DNA from: Thermoanaerobaculia bacterium
GTDB taxonomy: Bacteria; Acidobacteriota; Thermoanaerobaculia; Multivoradales; UBA5704
DNA: 12,183 nt
Assembly: GCA_025937035.1 (NCBI GenBank)
Contig: JAICSG010000054.1
Location: 1 to 12,183 of the forward strand
Reading direction: 5' to 3'
In this document: positions 1-5,454 of the stretch, in pieces
Layout of the letters: every line of letters starts with the position of its first letter
Position numbering within the stretch: position 1 is the first letter of the stretch
The notes under the pieces: generated by a model
Database searches by the model: none
The model's input: the letters and a program-made list of their open reading frames with translations, nothing else
Told to the model about the DNA's origin: nothing
Made by a program: the position numbers and the translations under genes

Positions 1-43
1 AGAGGAGATTTTCAGAACAGAGAGGGTTGGGACAGTGAGGGCT

Positions 44-58
44 CGCCCCGAAGGGGCG
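44..58 (-). terminator. GC-rich hairpin just downstream of the diguanylate cyclase gene
   Basis: A perfect 6-bp inverted repeat (CGCCCC, 3-base loop, GGGGCG) starts 7 bases after the stop codon of the PAS-GGDEF gene. It has no T-run, so it is at best a weak or Rho-assisted terminator, or an mRNA 3'-end stabiliser. Its sequence, with flank GGCTCGCCCC...GGGGCGG, recurs at 1944-1965 downstream of another gene on the same strand. Bases 1-43 beyond it hold nothing I can assign. Confidence 0.4.
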
Positions 59-65
59 GTGCTCC

Positions 66-965
66 TCAATCCGCCAGCACCCCCTCCACCAGCCGCCGCC
101 GGGGGCCGCGGAGGCGCTTCTGGCGGGAGCGCCGCTCGAAAAGGCGGATCTGCAGGAGCTCGCGGTCGGCGTGGTCGATCGTCCGCTCCAGGCTCTCGGT
201 GCCGTGGCGGGTGGCCCAGCCGAGGGAGAAGGAGGGGATGTCCTGCTCGGCCGCGGTCAGGCGCAGGCGCTGCCCCACCTCGGCCACATAGTGCGCGGAG
301 GCCCCGAGCAGCAGCAGCAGGAACTCGTCGCCTCCCATCCGCACCACCGCGTCCTCGGAGCGGGCGTTCAACTGCAGGAAGCGGCTCACCTTGATCAGCA
401 CCTCGTCCCCCGCCTGATGGCCGAAGTCGTCGTTGAATTCCTTGAAGTTGTCCACGTCGACCACGATCGTGCCCCAGGTGTCGAAGGAGCTCAGCCGCTT
501 CTGGACCTCCCCCAGGAAGCGCCGGTTGTAGCAGCCGGTCAGGGGATCGCGCAGGCTCGCCTCGTGGAACCGGCTCTCGAGCTGCTTGCGCCCCGAGATG
601 TCGATCAGGATGCCGTGGTAGAGGAGCTGGCCGGTCTCGGCGTCGCGCATCACGTGGCAACTGTCGAGCACCGTCCGCTCCTCCCCGTCCGGCCGGCGGA
701 GGGTGAGCTCGAGCTCCCGCACCTCCCCCGCGTCGGCCAGCAGCTCCATCTCCCGGTCCCGCTGCGCCGGATCGGCGAAGAGATCCTGGGCCCGGTGGCG
801 CCGCAGCTCCTCGACCGTGGGGACGCCGAGGATCTCCAGGCAGGCGGGGTTGGCGTCCAGAATCTCCCCGGCCTCGTTTGTAATATAGACACCCTCCCGC
901 AGGTTCTCGATGAACAAACGCAGGGTCTCAGGGTCCTGCAGGCTCTGAAAGCGGCCTTGGGGCAT
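66..965 (-). CDS. PAS-GGDEF diguanylate cyclase
   Basis: A 299-residue cytoplasmic protein that should make cyclic di-GMP from two GTP under control of an N-terminal sensor. Residues about 15-125 form a PAS/PAC domain (LREGVYITNEAGEILDANPA, then YHGILIDISGRKQ). Residues about 135-275 form the GGDEF domain: DPLTGCYNRR at 140-149, metal-ligand Asp170 in VVDVDNFKEFND, and an intact GGDEF at 211-215. RSED at 202-205 lies exactly five residues before GGDEF, so the RxxD product-inhibition I-site is also intact. These residues predict an active, feedback-inhibited enzyme. The tail (275-299) is rich in Arg/Lys. No membrane segment or EAL domain is present, and the PAS ligand cannot be told from sequence. 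I chose the ATG at 963-965 because GGGAGA stands 8 bases upstream. An in-frame extension of 19 residues to 1022 lacks a ribosome site and looks non-coding. Confidence 0.95.
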   Translation of the reverse strand: MPQGRFQSLQDPETLRLFIENLREGVYITNEAGEILDANPACLEILGVPTVEELRRHRAQDLFADPAQRDREMELLADAGEVRELELTLRRPDGEERTVLDSCHVMRDAETGQLLYHGILIDISGRKQLESRFHEASLRDPLTGCYNRRFLGEVQKRLSSFDTWGTIVVDVDNFKEFNDDFGHQAGDEVLIKVSRFLQLNARSEDAVVRMGGDEFLLLLLGASAHYVAEVGQRLRLTAAEQDIPSFSLGWATRHGTESLERTIDHADRELLQIRLFERRSRQKRLRGPRRRLVEGVLAD

Positions 966-1073
966 TGTTAGATCTCCCGGCGAGGTACGGCTCGCCCAAG
1001 TCGCACTACGACTAAGAGGCAAGATCGGGGCCAGGTTTGCCGTAGGGCGACCCGAGACGTCCGGGCTTCAGCG

Positions 1074-1102
1074 GGGATAGTTTAGCAGAAGAATATTCTC
1101 AA
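1074..1102 (-). promoter_or_regulatory. possible promoter of the diguanylate cyclase gene
   Basis: In the 137-base gap upstream of the cyclase, the minus strand reads TTGAGA, 17 bases, TATCCC. An overlapping extended -10, TGCTAAACT, is an alternative. The 10-bp palindrome AGAATATTCT (1090-1099) lies in the spacer and could be an operator. Either choice gives a leader of about 105 bases. This is a motif match by eye only. Confidence 0.3.
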
Positions 1103-1639
1103 TCACGCATTGCTCTTCGCGGAGGGCTTCAGGTACCGCTCCCGGAGAATCGCCACATGGTGCGCCGTGTGCCCGGCCGTGATGTAGGCCAGGGCCCTCA
1201 CGGTGACCGGGTTGTCGCTTGCGACGCCGCTCCGCATCCAGGCCTCGGCCGGCAGATTGCGGAAGAGGGTCAGGGTCGCCTGGCGGACGGCCCGGAAGTC
1301 CTCGACGTGCCGGGCCCAGGAGATCTCGTCGGACCGGGCGGCGGGGACGGCGACCTCCTGGTCGAAGCTGGGCAGCGGGTGGTCGAAGCCGCGGGCGAAC
1401 CACAGGGCACGGAAGACGAACACCCGCTCGGTGTCGGTGATGTGGTTGAGCACCTGGCGGATGCTCCACTTGTCCGGCCCGTAGCGGTGCAGGGATTGTT
1501 CCTCGGTGATGCCGCCCAGGAGGGCCTGCATCTCGCTCACCTGGGACTCCAGGACCCCGAGGACGTCGTCGCCCTGGACCTGGTCGATGTAGCGGGAGTA
1601 ATACGACGCGGCCTCCTGGGGCTCCGGACGTCCTCGCAT
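1103..1639 (-). CDS. DinB-family (DinB/YfiT-like) metal-binding protein
   Basis: A 178-residue soluble four-helix-bundle protein of the DinB superfamily. The family signature is visible: W58 in DKWSIRQVLNHITDTE with metal-ligand candidate His66, and GHTAHHVAILRERYL near the C-terminus supplying His157 and His161. This three-histidine site binds a divalent metal in characterised members. Related enzymes are thiol-dependent (bacillithiol or mycothiol S-transferases, maleylpyruvate isomerase), but no substrate can be assigned here. The ATG at 1637-1639 follows AGGAGGAG at good spacing. The gene lies 98 bases downstream of the 56-residue gene, with its own promoter-like element (1689-1701) in that gap, so it is probably transcribed separately. 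The fold is sure and the function is not. Confidence 0.88.
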   Translation of the reverse strand: MRGRPEPQEAASYYSRYIDQVQGDDVLGVLESQVSEMQALLGGITEEQSLHRYGPDKWSIRQVLNHITDTERVFVFRALWFARGFDHPLPSFDQEVAVPAARSDEISWARHVEDFRAVRQATLTLFRNLPAEAWMRSGVASDNPVTVRALAYITAGHTAHHVAILRERYLKPSAKSNA

Positions 1640-1688
1640 GGCTCTCCTCCTCCCGGCTCATCGGGCGTTCGCGCGGCGGATGGCGTGG

Positions 1689-1701
1689 ATTCTAGCCTAC
1701 C
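1689..1701 (-). promoter_or_regulatory. promoter -10 region of the DinB-family gene
   Basis: The minus strand reads GGTAGGCTAGAATC, giving a -10 of TAGAAT (5 of 6 consensus bases) and a leader of about 43 bases. Thirteen of these 14 bases recur immediately upstream of the PAP2 gene (2790-2803), which argues that the block is a functional promoter element. No clear -35 is visible. Confidence 0.45.
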
Positions 1702-1737
1702 TTCCGGGAGAGAGGGCCCAGCCGGTCTCCATCGCGC

Positions 1738-1908
1738 TCAGGCGACGGCGACCGGCTGGAGCTTCGCCTTGAGCTGCTCGGTCAGATCGATCTCCTGGCG
1801 CAACCCGATCTTGTACTCCCGCGTCACCGCGTGATGGAGCTCGTGCAGCAGCTCGTCATGGCGCTTGGCAAGAAGCTTCAAGAGGTATTCCCGTTCCTGA
1901 TCGTTCAT
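1738..1908 (-). CDS. small helical protein, 56 residues, unknown function
   Basis: A short gene that begins MNDQEREYLLKLLAKRH and ends KAKLQPVAVA. It is supported by a strong ribosome site (AGGAGG, 8 bases before the ATG at 1906-1908) and by position in a same-strand run of genes. The composition is charged and Leu-rich with heptad-like spacing (LLKLLAKRHDELLHELHH). That suggests two amphipathic helices, perhaps a helical hairpin or an oligomerising cytoplasmic protein. The HELHH stretch resembles a zinc-protease motif by chance, since the protein is far too small for that fold. A weak -10 (TAGGAT, minus strand, 1929-1934) lies 20 bases upstream. I do not recognise a named family. Confidence 0.72.
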   Translation of the reverse strand: MNDQEREYLLKLLAKRHDELLHELHHAVTREYKIGLRQEIDLTEQLKAKLQPVAVA

Positions 1909-1947
1909 GGTGGTTTCCTCCTGTGCTCATCCTAACGCTCCCCGGCT

Positions 1948-1991
1948 CGCCCCGCGAAGGGGCGGCGATTCCCCTCGAAGGGGCCGGAGCT
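1948..1991 (-). repeat. two tandem 21-base hairpin units downstream of the PAP2 gene
   Basis: Two imperfect 21-base units stand head to tail (1950-1970 and 1971-1991). Each has CCCC, a five-base loop ending in CGAA or GCGAA, and GGGG; a third unit decays after CCCC at 1992. The first hairpin has a 6-bp stem (CGCCCC/GGGGCG, 1948-1964). The second has a 4-bp stem, or 5 bp if T1975 pairs with A1979 (1971-1983). They lie 19-62 bases past the PAP2 stop and may act as a terminator. The same element occurs at 44-58. Confidence 0.5.
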
Positions 1992-2009
1992 CCCCTCTTT
2001 GCCCCCAAG

Positions 2010-2783
2010 TCACCCGACGCTGCCCTGGTATACCGCCCAGGCACAGACGACCGCGAGACCGAGGGCCCCCAGGAGCCCCAGCGCGAGGACCGGCGCGACG
2101 CGATAGACCTCGGGATTTTCCTCGCGAGGGCAATCGCGCAGGAACATGGCATACGCGACGCTGGCCAAAAGGATCCCGGCCACGACGTCGAGGACGTAGT
2201 GCTGCTTGGTGAAGAGTGTGGAGAGCCCCACGAGCGAGGCACAGATGATCCCGCCAATCCCCACCCCGCGATGCACGCGAGAGCAGGCCAGCGCCGACAC
2301 GAAGGAGTGGGCAACGTGGAGGGAAGGGAAGCAGTTGTACGGCGGATCGGCCGAGTAGAGGAACCGGAGCCCCCAGGCGATAAATCCCTGTCCAACGACC
2401 TCGACCGGCCGCAGTCCTTGAGTCGGATAAATGAAAAAGCAGACATACGCCGTGATCCATACCGTCAGGTAGGCCAGGACGGTACGGCGGATCTGCTCCG
2501 GTTGGCGCACGACGAAAACCGGCAGCAGGATCAGGAATAAATACAGCGATCCATAGACGAGCGCCCAGGCGGGCTCAAGGGGAAATGCGCGGTCCAGGGC
2601 CACCTCGGGGCTGTGAAGCGTCCGCTCCGGCATCATCTCGGCGATGAAGATGTAGCAGGGCACCAGCAGGACGAGCACGACCATGGAAGGCGTCACCGGA
2701 TAGGGCCGGCTCAACGCCTGCGCGACCAGGCTCCAGCGGCCCGGAGTTGGGCCGGGGGCAGTCAGGGAAGAGTCGTCTGTCAC
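2010..2783 (-). CDS. PAP2-family membrane phosphatase, AUR1/inositolphosphotransferase-like
   Basis: A 257-residue protein with about six hydrophobic segments (roughly 35-50, 76-93, 103-119, 158-190, 197-215, 230-252) and the catalytic motifs of type 2 phosphatidic acid phosphatases. PSLH at 153-156 is motif C2, with His156 the proton donor. Ser188, His195 and Asp199 in STLFTKQHYVLD form motif C3, with His195 the expected nucleophile. A degenerate first motif lies around YPTQGLRP (119-126). The QHYVLD version and the missing Arg after Ser188 place it in the AUR1/IPT1-like PAP2_3 group, which acts on lipid phosphates or phospholipid headgroups in the membrane. The exact substrate is unknown. 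It starts with GTG at 2781-2783 and has no convincing ribosome site. A -10 (TAAAAT) ends 7 bases before the start codon, so the mRNA may be leaderless. A downstream ATG (residue 34) would trim only the cytoplasmic N-terminus. Confidence 0.88.
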   Translation of the reverse strand: MTDDSSLTAPGPTPGRWSLVAQALSRPYPVTPSMVVLVLLVPCYIFIAEMMPERTLHSPEVALDRAFPLEPAWALVYGSLYLFLILLPVFVVRQPEQIRRTVLAYLTVWITAYVCFFIYPTQGLRPVEVVGQGFIAWGLRFLYSADPPYNCFPSLHVAHSFVSALACSRVHRGVGIGGIICASLVGLSTLFTKQHYVLDVVAGILLASVAYAMFLRDCPREENPEVYRVAPVLALGLLGALGLAVVCAWAVYQGSVG

Positions 2784-2790
2784 GACCTTG

Positions 2791-2803
2791 ATTTTAGCCT
2801 ACC
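2791..2803 (-). promoter_or_regulatory. promoter -10 of the PAP2 gene, predicting a leaderless mRNA
   Basis: The minus strand reads GGTAGGCTAAAATC. TAAAAT matches the -10 consensus at 5 of 6 positions and ends 7 bases before the GTG start. Transcription would therefore begin at or next to the start codon. The block is nearly identical to the one upstream of the DinB-family gene. No good -35 is seen. Confidence 0.5.
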
Positions 2804-2831
2804 TCGCGATTCTTGACTGCGGTGCTCATGG

Positions 2832-2860
2832 TTGACCGGCCCTCTCCCTTGCCCTATCCT
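2832..2860 (+). promoter_or_regulatory. sigma-70-type promoter of the double-glycine peptide gene
   Basis: TTGACC, a 17-base spacer and TATCCT match the consensus -35 (5 of 6) and -10 (4 of 6) at ideal spacing. Transcription would start near 2867, leaving a leader of about 67 bases before the peptide gene's ATG. This is the best-spaced promoter in the window and points away from the PAP2 promoter. Confidence 0.55.
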
Positions 2861-2933
2861 GGGCCGAGCGCAGATCCAGGTCCAAGGGTTCAGCAGACAT
2901 CAGGTCCACATCTTTTCTTACGCGAGGAGAACG

Positions 2934-3098
2934 ATGATGAAACGCAACTCTCGCACGGTAAAGTCAGACGCCTGTTTCAGGTCCCTGAGCCAGGAGGAAT
3001 GCCGCTTCGTCAAGGGCGGGGACAGTGGAAGCTTGCTCGCCTTTCCTTTCATCCAGCAAGCGATGCAGTCCGCACCGGGCCAGGACTCCAACGGCTGA
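2934..3098 (+). CDS. double-glycine leader peptide (bacteriocin/RiPP/signal-peptide-like precursor)
   Basis: A 54-codon gene starting at tandem ATGs (2934, 2937) behind GAGGAGA. Residues 18-29, LSQEECRFVKGG, match the double-glycine leader consensus in register: L at -12, S at -11, E at -8, a hydrophobic V at -4 and GG at -2/-1 (Cys replaces the usual Leu at -7). Such leaders are removed during export by C39-peptidase ABC transporters. Cleavage would release a 25-residue core (30-54), DSGSLLAFPFIQQAM followed by a hydrophilic Gly/Ser/Gln-rich end, with no cysteine or threonine. That argues against a lanthipeptide and suggests an unmodified bacteriocin-like or signalling peptide. A promoter (2832-2860) and a hairpin (3118-3160) flank it, so it is probably monocistronic. 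No transporter, immunity or modifying enzyme is visible in the window. The ORF is short and could still be chance, but promoter, ribosome site, leader motif and hairpin all agree. Confidence 0.6.
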   Translation: MMKRNSRTVKSDACFRSLSQEECRFVKGGDSGSLLAFPFIQQAMQSAPGQDSNG

Positions 3099-3117
3099 GC
3101 CTGATCCGGTCCCCGGG

Positions 3118-3160
3118 ACGGCGAGCGGGGAGGGCTCTTCGTAAGGCGCCTCCTCGCCGT
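3118..3160 (+). terminator. hairpin downstream of the double-glycine peptide gene
   Basis: A perfect 8-bp inverted repeat (ACGGCGAG ... CTCGCCGT) begins 19 bases after the peptide stop codon. It is extended by inner GAGG/CCTC pairing. The run after it is C/T-mixed (CTTCCCC) rather than pure T, so termination efficiency is uncertain. Confidence 0.45.
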
Positions 3161-3372
3161 CTTCCCCAAGATGGATATCCTGTGCTACCTTTCCTATCCT
3201 TGATGCCGAGCACCCTTCCTACGCAGGCCCCAATTTCATAATCCCTGACTTGGGTGGCTGACGCCATCCGTCCGAATTTTTCCGCTCGCGATCCTCAGGC
3301 TGCGGAGGGCTGGCGTCCCCGCGCCCGGGACCGCCATACCGATTCGTCCAGGAACCTTGAGAGGAGAAAATT
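3161..3372 (+). other. non-coding leader region of the alpha/beta hydrolase gene
   Basis: I see no credible gene in this stretch. A CATAAT hexamer at 3237-3242 could be a -10 but has no matching -35. GTCCC/GGGAC (3315-3319 and 3327-3331) can form a 5-bp hairpin in the leader. The ribosome site GAGAGGAG stands just before the hydrolase ATG. Confidence 0.35.
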
Positions 3373-4194
3373 ATGATCGTTTCCGTACCCGGCGCTGAGC
3401 TGTTCTACTCGACTCGCGGTGAAGGCCCGTCCTGCCTCGTCCTCAGCGGCATCGGCACGAAACCCTACGAGCGCATGACGCCGCCCCCCTTGAGCGACCG
3501 CTTCCGGCTCGTCTACGTCGACCTGCGCGGCAGCGGCCAGTCGACGGGCGATCCCACGGCGCTCACCTTCGACCTGCTGGCGGAGGATCTGGAGGCCGTC
3601 CGGGCCGATCTCGGGGTGGAGCGCATTGCCGTGCTGGGACATTCGATCTGGAGCGCGCTCGCCATCGAATACGGCCGGCGCCGTCCAGAAAGCGTTTCGC
3701 ACGTGATCACGGCGGGCGCTACGCCCCGCGGCGACATGGCCTGGCTGATGGCGCAATCCACCACCTTCTTCGAGGCGGACGCCTCGGAGGAACGCAAGCG
3801 GATCCTGCGCGACAATCTCGCCGACTTACCAGCGGGGGCCTCCCCGGGGCAATCCATGCTCGCGCAGACGCCCATGCGGTTTTTCGATCCCCGCTTCGAC
3901 GCCGCGCCGCTGTTCGCGGAAGCGGTCCCCAGCATGGGGCTCCTCCAGCACGTCCTGGGATCTCTCACGCGGGATTGGGACGTCACCGCCGGAGCGAGCG
4001 GCCTGCGAGCTCCGCTGTTCCTGGCGCATGGGCGCTACGATTACGTGGTGCCCTACGTGCTCTGGGACGGCATCCCGGCCCAGCTCCCGGACGCGACGTT
4101 GGAGATCTTCCCGCGGAGCGGACACCAGCCGTTCCTCGAGGAGCCGGACAGCTTCGTCTCGGCGGTAAAGGCCTGGATGGACAACCGGCGCTGA
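3373..4194 (+). CDS. alpha/beta-hydrolase fold protein (proline iminopeptidase-like)
   Basis: A 273-residue soluble alpha/beta hydrolase. The expected triad is visible: nucleophile Ser91 in VLGHSIWSAL, acid Asp223 in GRYDYVVPY, and His251 in RSGHQPFLEEPDSF, the usual C-terminal loop. DLRGSGQS at 50-57 is the strand-4 signature shared with proline iminopeptidases and related hydrolases. A helical cap lies between about 120 and 205. Two departures stand out. The nucleophile elbow is G-H-S-I-W rather than G-x-S-x-G. The oxyanion region reads LSGIGTKP instead of HGGPG, so true proline iminopeptidase activity is doubtful and the substrate is unknown. There is no signal peptide. A good ribosome site precedes the ATG at 3373. 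The gene stands alone downstream of the double-glycine peptide gene, with a hairpin between them. Confidence 0.88.
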   Translation: MIVSVPGAELFYSTRGEGPSCLVLSGIGTKPYERMTPPPLSDRFRLVYVDLRGSGQSTGDPTALTFDLLAEDLEAVRADLGVERIAVLGHSIWSALAIEYGRRRPESVSHVITAGATPRGDMAWLMAQSTTFFEADASEERKRILRDNLADLPAGASPGQSMLAQTPMRFFDPRFDAAPLFAEAVPSMGLLQHVLGSLTRDWDVTAGASGLRAPLFLAHGRYDYVVPYVLWDGIPAQLPDATLEIFPRSGHQPFLEEPDSFVSAVKAWMDNRR

Positions 4195-4206
4195 CAGCTC
4201 TATCCG

Positions 4207-4249
4207 GAAAGCGGACGGGGCTCGTCGTGCCAGCGGACCGCCCGCTTTC
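4207..4249. terminator. bidirectional terminator between convergent genes
   Basis: A perfect 8-bp inverted repeat GAAAGCGG/CCGCTTTC (4207-4214 and 4242-4249) continues inward with CGG/CCG after one mismatch. It fills most of the 78-base gap between the stops of the hydrolase (4194) and the convergent cysteine-rich gene (4273). T-rich stem ends face both directions, but neither side has a long T-run. Confidence 0.5.
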
Positions 4250-4272
4250 AGTCATGGGCAAGGTCCTCGAGA

Positions 4273-4533
4273 TCAGAAGTTGCAGGTCTCGCGGATCGGG
4301 CTCGATCCGCAGCGCCACACGTAACCGCCCAGATAGTCCGTCTGGCACCAGCACGGGTAGACCCAGGTGCAATAGTCGTCGCGGTAGTAGCAGGAGCCGG
4401 TGCCGGCCGACGGGGTGCACGCGGCGCCCTCCTGGCTGCCGCAATCCGTGATGGCGTGGAGGGGTTTTGCCGTCGCGAAGAGTGAGAGGACCAGCACTGC
4501 GACGAGAGCCGATAACCGGAGCACGTTCTTCAT
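4273..4533 (-). CDS. secreted cysteine-rich mini-protein (eight Cys), unknown function
   Basis: An 86-residue precursor with a classic Sec signal peptide: MKN, a hydrophobic core at 6-20, and a cleavage site after LHA at residue 27. The mature part is about 59 residues and contains eight cysteines (31, 39, 48, 55, 61, 63, 75, 84), including a CWC pair. The even number fits four disulphide bonds in an exported knottin-like or otherwise disulphide-stapled fold. It is also rich in Tyr, Trp and Gly. GGGAGA lies 6 bases before the ATG, and a consensus TATAAT -10 (4578-4583) precedes it with a leader of about 38 bases. I do not recognise the family. A toxin, an inhibitor or an envelope structural protein are all possible. 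No processing or export partner is adjacent, and the gene is convergent with the hydrolase. Confidence 0.78.
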   Translation of the reverse strand: MKNVLRLSALVAVLVLSLFATAKPLHAITDCGSQEGAACTPSAGTGSCYYRDDYCTWVYPCWCQTDYLGGYVWRCGSSPIRETCNF

Positions 4534-4577
4534 GATGTCTCCCTGCAGAGGTGCCGGGGACCGCCCCCAGCCCGCGC

Positions 4578-4597
4578 ATTATAGACGATTCTGAATC
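4578..4597 (-). promoter_or_regulatory. promoter of the cysteine-rich gene with a palindrome upstream
   Basis: The minus strand carries a perfect TATAAT (4583 to 4578), with start expected near 4571. Directly upstream, GATTCAGAATC (4587-4597) is an 11-base palindrome in the -35/-10 spacer, a position where a repressor or activator could bind. No consensus -35 is visible, which would fit an activator-dependent promoter. Confidence 0.5.
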
Positions 4598-4643
4598 TCT
4601 CCCGCGTCTCGCCCCGCCCTCTTCCGGCTCCTCCCGCTGGCCA

Positions 4644-4664
4644 CCCTGGGGCGGAATCCCAGGG
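4644..4664 (+). repeat. inverted repeat upstream of the 172-residue secreted protein gene
   Basis: CCCTGGG, a 7-base spacer and CCCAGGG form a perfect 7-bp inverted repeat ending 38 bases before the ATG at 4703. It could be a dimeric regulator's operator or an RNA hairpin in the leader. I found no clear promoter hexamers to tell which. Confidence 0.35.
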
Positions 4665-4702
4665 CAAGGCCAGAGGTTACCCAGGCGAGGAGGATCTCTC
4701 GC

Positions 4703-5221
4703 ATGAGCCGAGCCCTGTTCGCCATGGCCTTGCTATTCACCGCCCTGCCTCTCGCCGCCCAGCCGTCCAAGCCCCATTGCCAGAGCGCGCGGGAGCAGGA
4801 CCCGGACACCGGGGCGATCGTCCAGAAGACCCATCTGGCGCCGCCGAGCGCGGCCAGCAGCGTCGATCCCCTCTTCGTCTGGACGTCGGACGATCCCGAT
4901 TCGCTGATGTTCGCGGTGGTGCGCAACGGCGAGGCCCTCCGCTACGCCGGCTGCTTCGACATGACCCTCCAGGCGGACGGCCAGCCCATCCCCCTGACCC
5001 GCCTGCGGCATGACAAGGACCCCAACAGCCTCCGCACGGTCGTGGAGTACGTGCGGGCCGAGATCCCCTGGGCCGACGCCCAGAAGCTCGCCAAGGCGAA
5101 GTCGATCACCTTCACGGTCTGCCGGGACCATCTCTGGGTGGACGAGGAGATCGTGTGCGAGACCCGCCACGTGCTGGAGGTGGCGGAGCGGTGGCGGCGG
5201 GAGCAGGCGGAGAAGAAGTAG
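4703..5221 (+). CDS. secreted protein of unknown function with signal peptide
   Basis: A 172-residue protein. An N-terminal hydrophobic stretch (3-18) ending ALPLAAQP looks like a Sec signal peptide cleaved near residue 19. The mature chain has four cysteines (26, 84, 140, 152), enough for two disulphides. It alternates beta-like segments (SLMFAVVRNGEALRYAG, SITFTVCRDHLWVDEEIVC) with a short amphipathic helix (WADAQKLAKAKS). The C-terminus (157-172) is a charged helix. I do not recognise a family; a periplasmic beta-rich domain is the most that can be said. AGGAGG lies 9 bases upstream of the ATG. The hicA start follows only 35 bases after the stop, but hicA has its own -10-like element. Confidence 0.75.
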   Translation: MSRALFAMALLFTALPLAAQPSKPHCQSAREQDPDTGAIVQKTHLAPPSAASSVDPLFVWTSDDPDSLMFAVVRNGEALRYAGCFDMTLQADGQPIPLTRLRHDKDPNSLRTVVEYVRAEIPWADAQKLAKAKSITFTVCRDHLWVDEEIVCETRHVLEVAERWRREQAEKK

Positions 5222-5244
5222 GGTCCCCCAGCCGGCGGGCCGTG

Positions 5245-5250
5245 TATCAT
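5245..5250 (+). promoter_or_regulatory. possible hicA -10 element, leaderless configuration
   Basis: TATCAT (5 of 6 matches to the -10 consensus) ends 6 bases before the GTG start of hicA. Transcription would begin at the start codon itself. This agrees with the absence of a ribosome site there. No -35 match is seen. Confidence 0.35.
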
Positions 5251-5256
5251 CTACAG

Positions 5257-5445
5257 GTGGACAGCCGAGAGGTCTTGCGTCGATTGGAGGCTGACGGCTG
5301 GTCCAAAGTGGCCCAGAAAGGCAGCCATGTTCAGCTCAAGCATCCCAAGAAGCCGGGCCGCGTCACGCTTCCACATCCCAAAAAGGATCTTCCCAAGGGA
5401 ACTGTGAGAAGCATCGAGCGGCAATCAGGAGTCCGCCTTACCTAG
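5257..5445 (+). CDS. hicA: HicA-type mRNA interferase toxin
   Basis: A 62-residue protein of the HicA (YcfA-like) family, small dsRBD-fold RNases that cleave mRNA in translation-arresting toxin-antitoxin systems. The full signature is visible: SREVLRRLEADGW at the N-terminus, QKGSHVQLKHP with the catalytic His24, and TLPHPKKDLPKGTVRSI, the conserved C-terminal segment. The length is normal, so the toxin should be functional. I place the start at GTG 5257 because family members begin M-x-SRE. An upstream in-frame GTG at 5242 is an alternative, and the longer frame back to 5155 runs through the preceding gene. No ribosome site precedes the GTG. The stop is 9 bases before hicB, the usual toxin-first order. 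Confidence 0.9.
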   Translation: MDSREVLRRLEADGWSKVAQKGSHVQLKHPKKPGRVTLPHPKKDLPKGTVRSIERQSGVRLT

Positions 5446-5454
5446 GAGCCCGCC

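Noticed and set aside
171..971. Plus-strand open frame of 266 codons opposite the diguanylate cyclase
   Set aside because: Antisense shadow: its codons mirror the GGDEF gene and no domain is recognisable.
966..1022. Upstream start extending the diguanylate cyclase by 19 residues
   Set aside because: No ribosome site, low-complexity unrelated residues, and a good GGGAGA site stands before the ATG at 963-965.
2918..3169. Minus-strand open frame opposite the double-glycine peptide gene
   Set aside because: No ribosome site or promoter, a basic Pro/Arg/Ser-rich composition typical of antisense, and it conflicts with better plus-strand evidence.
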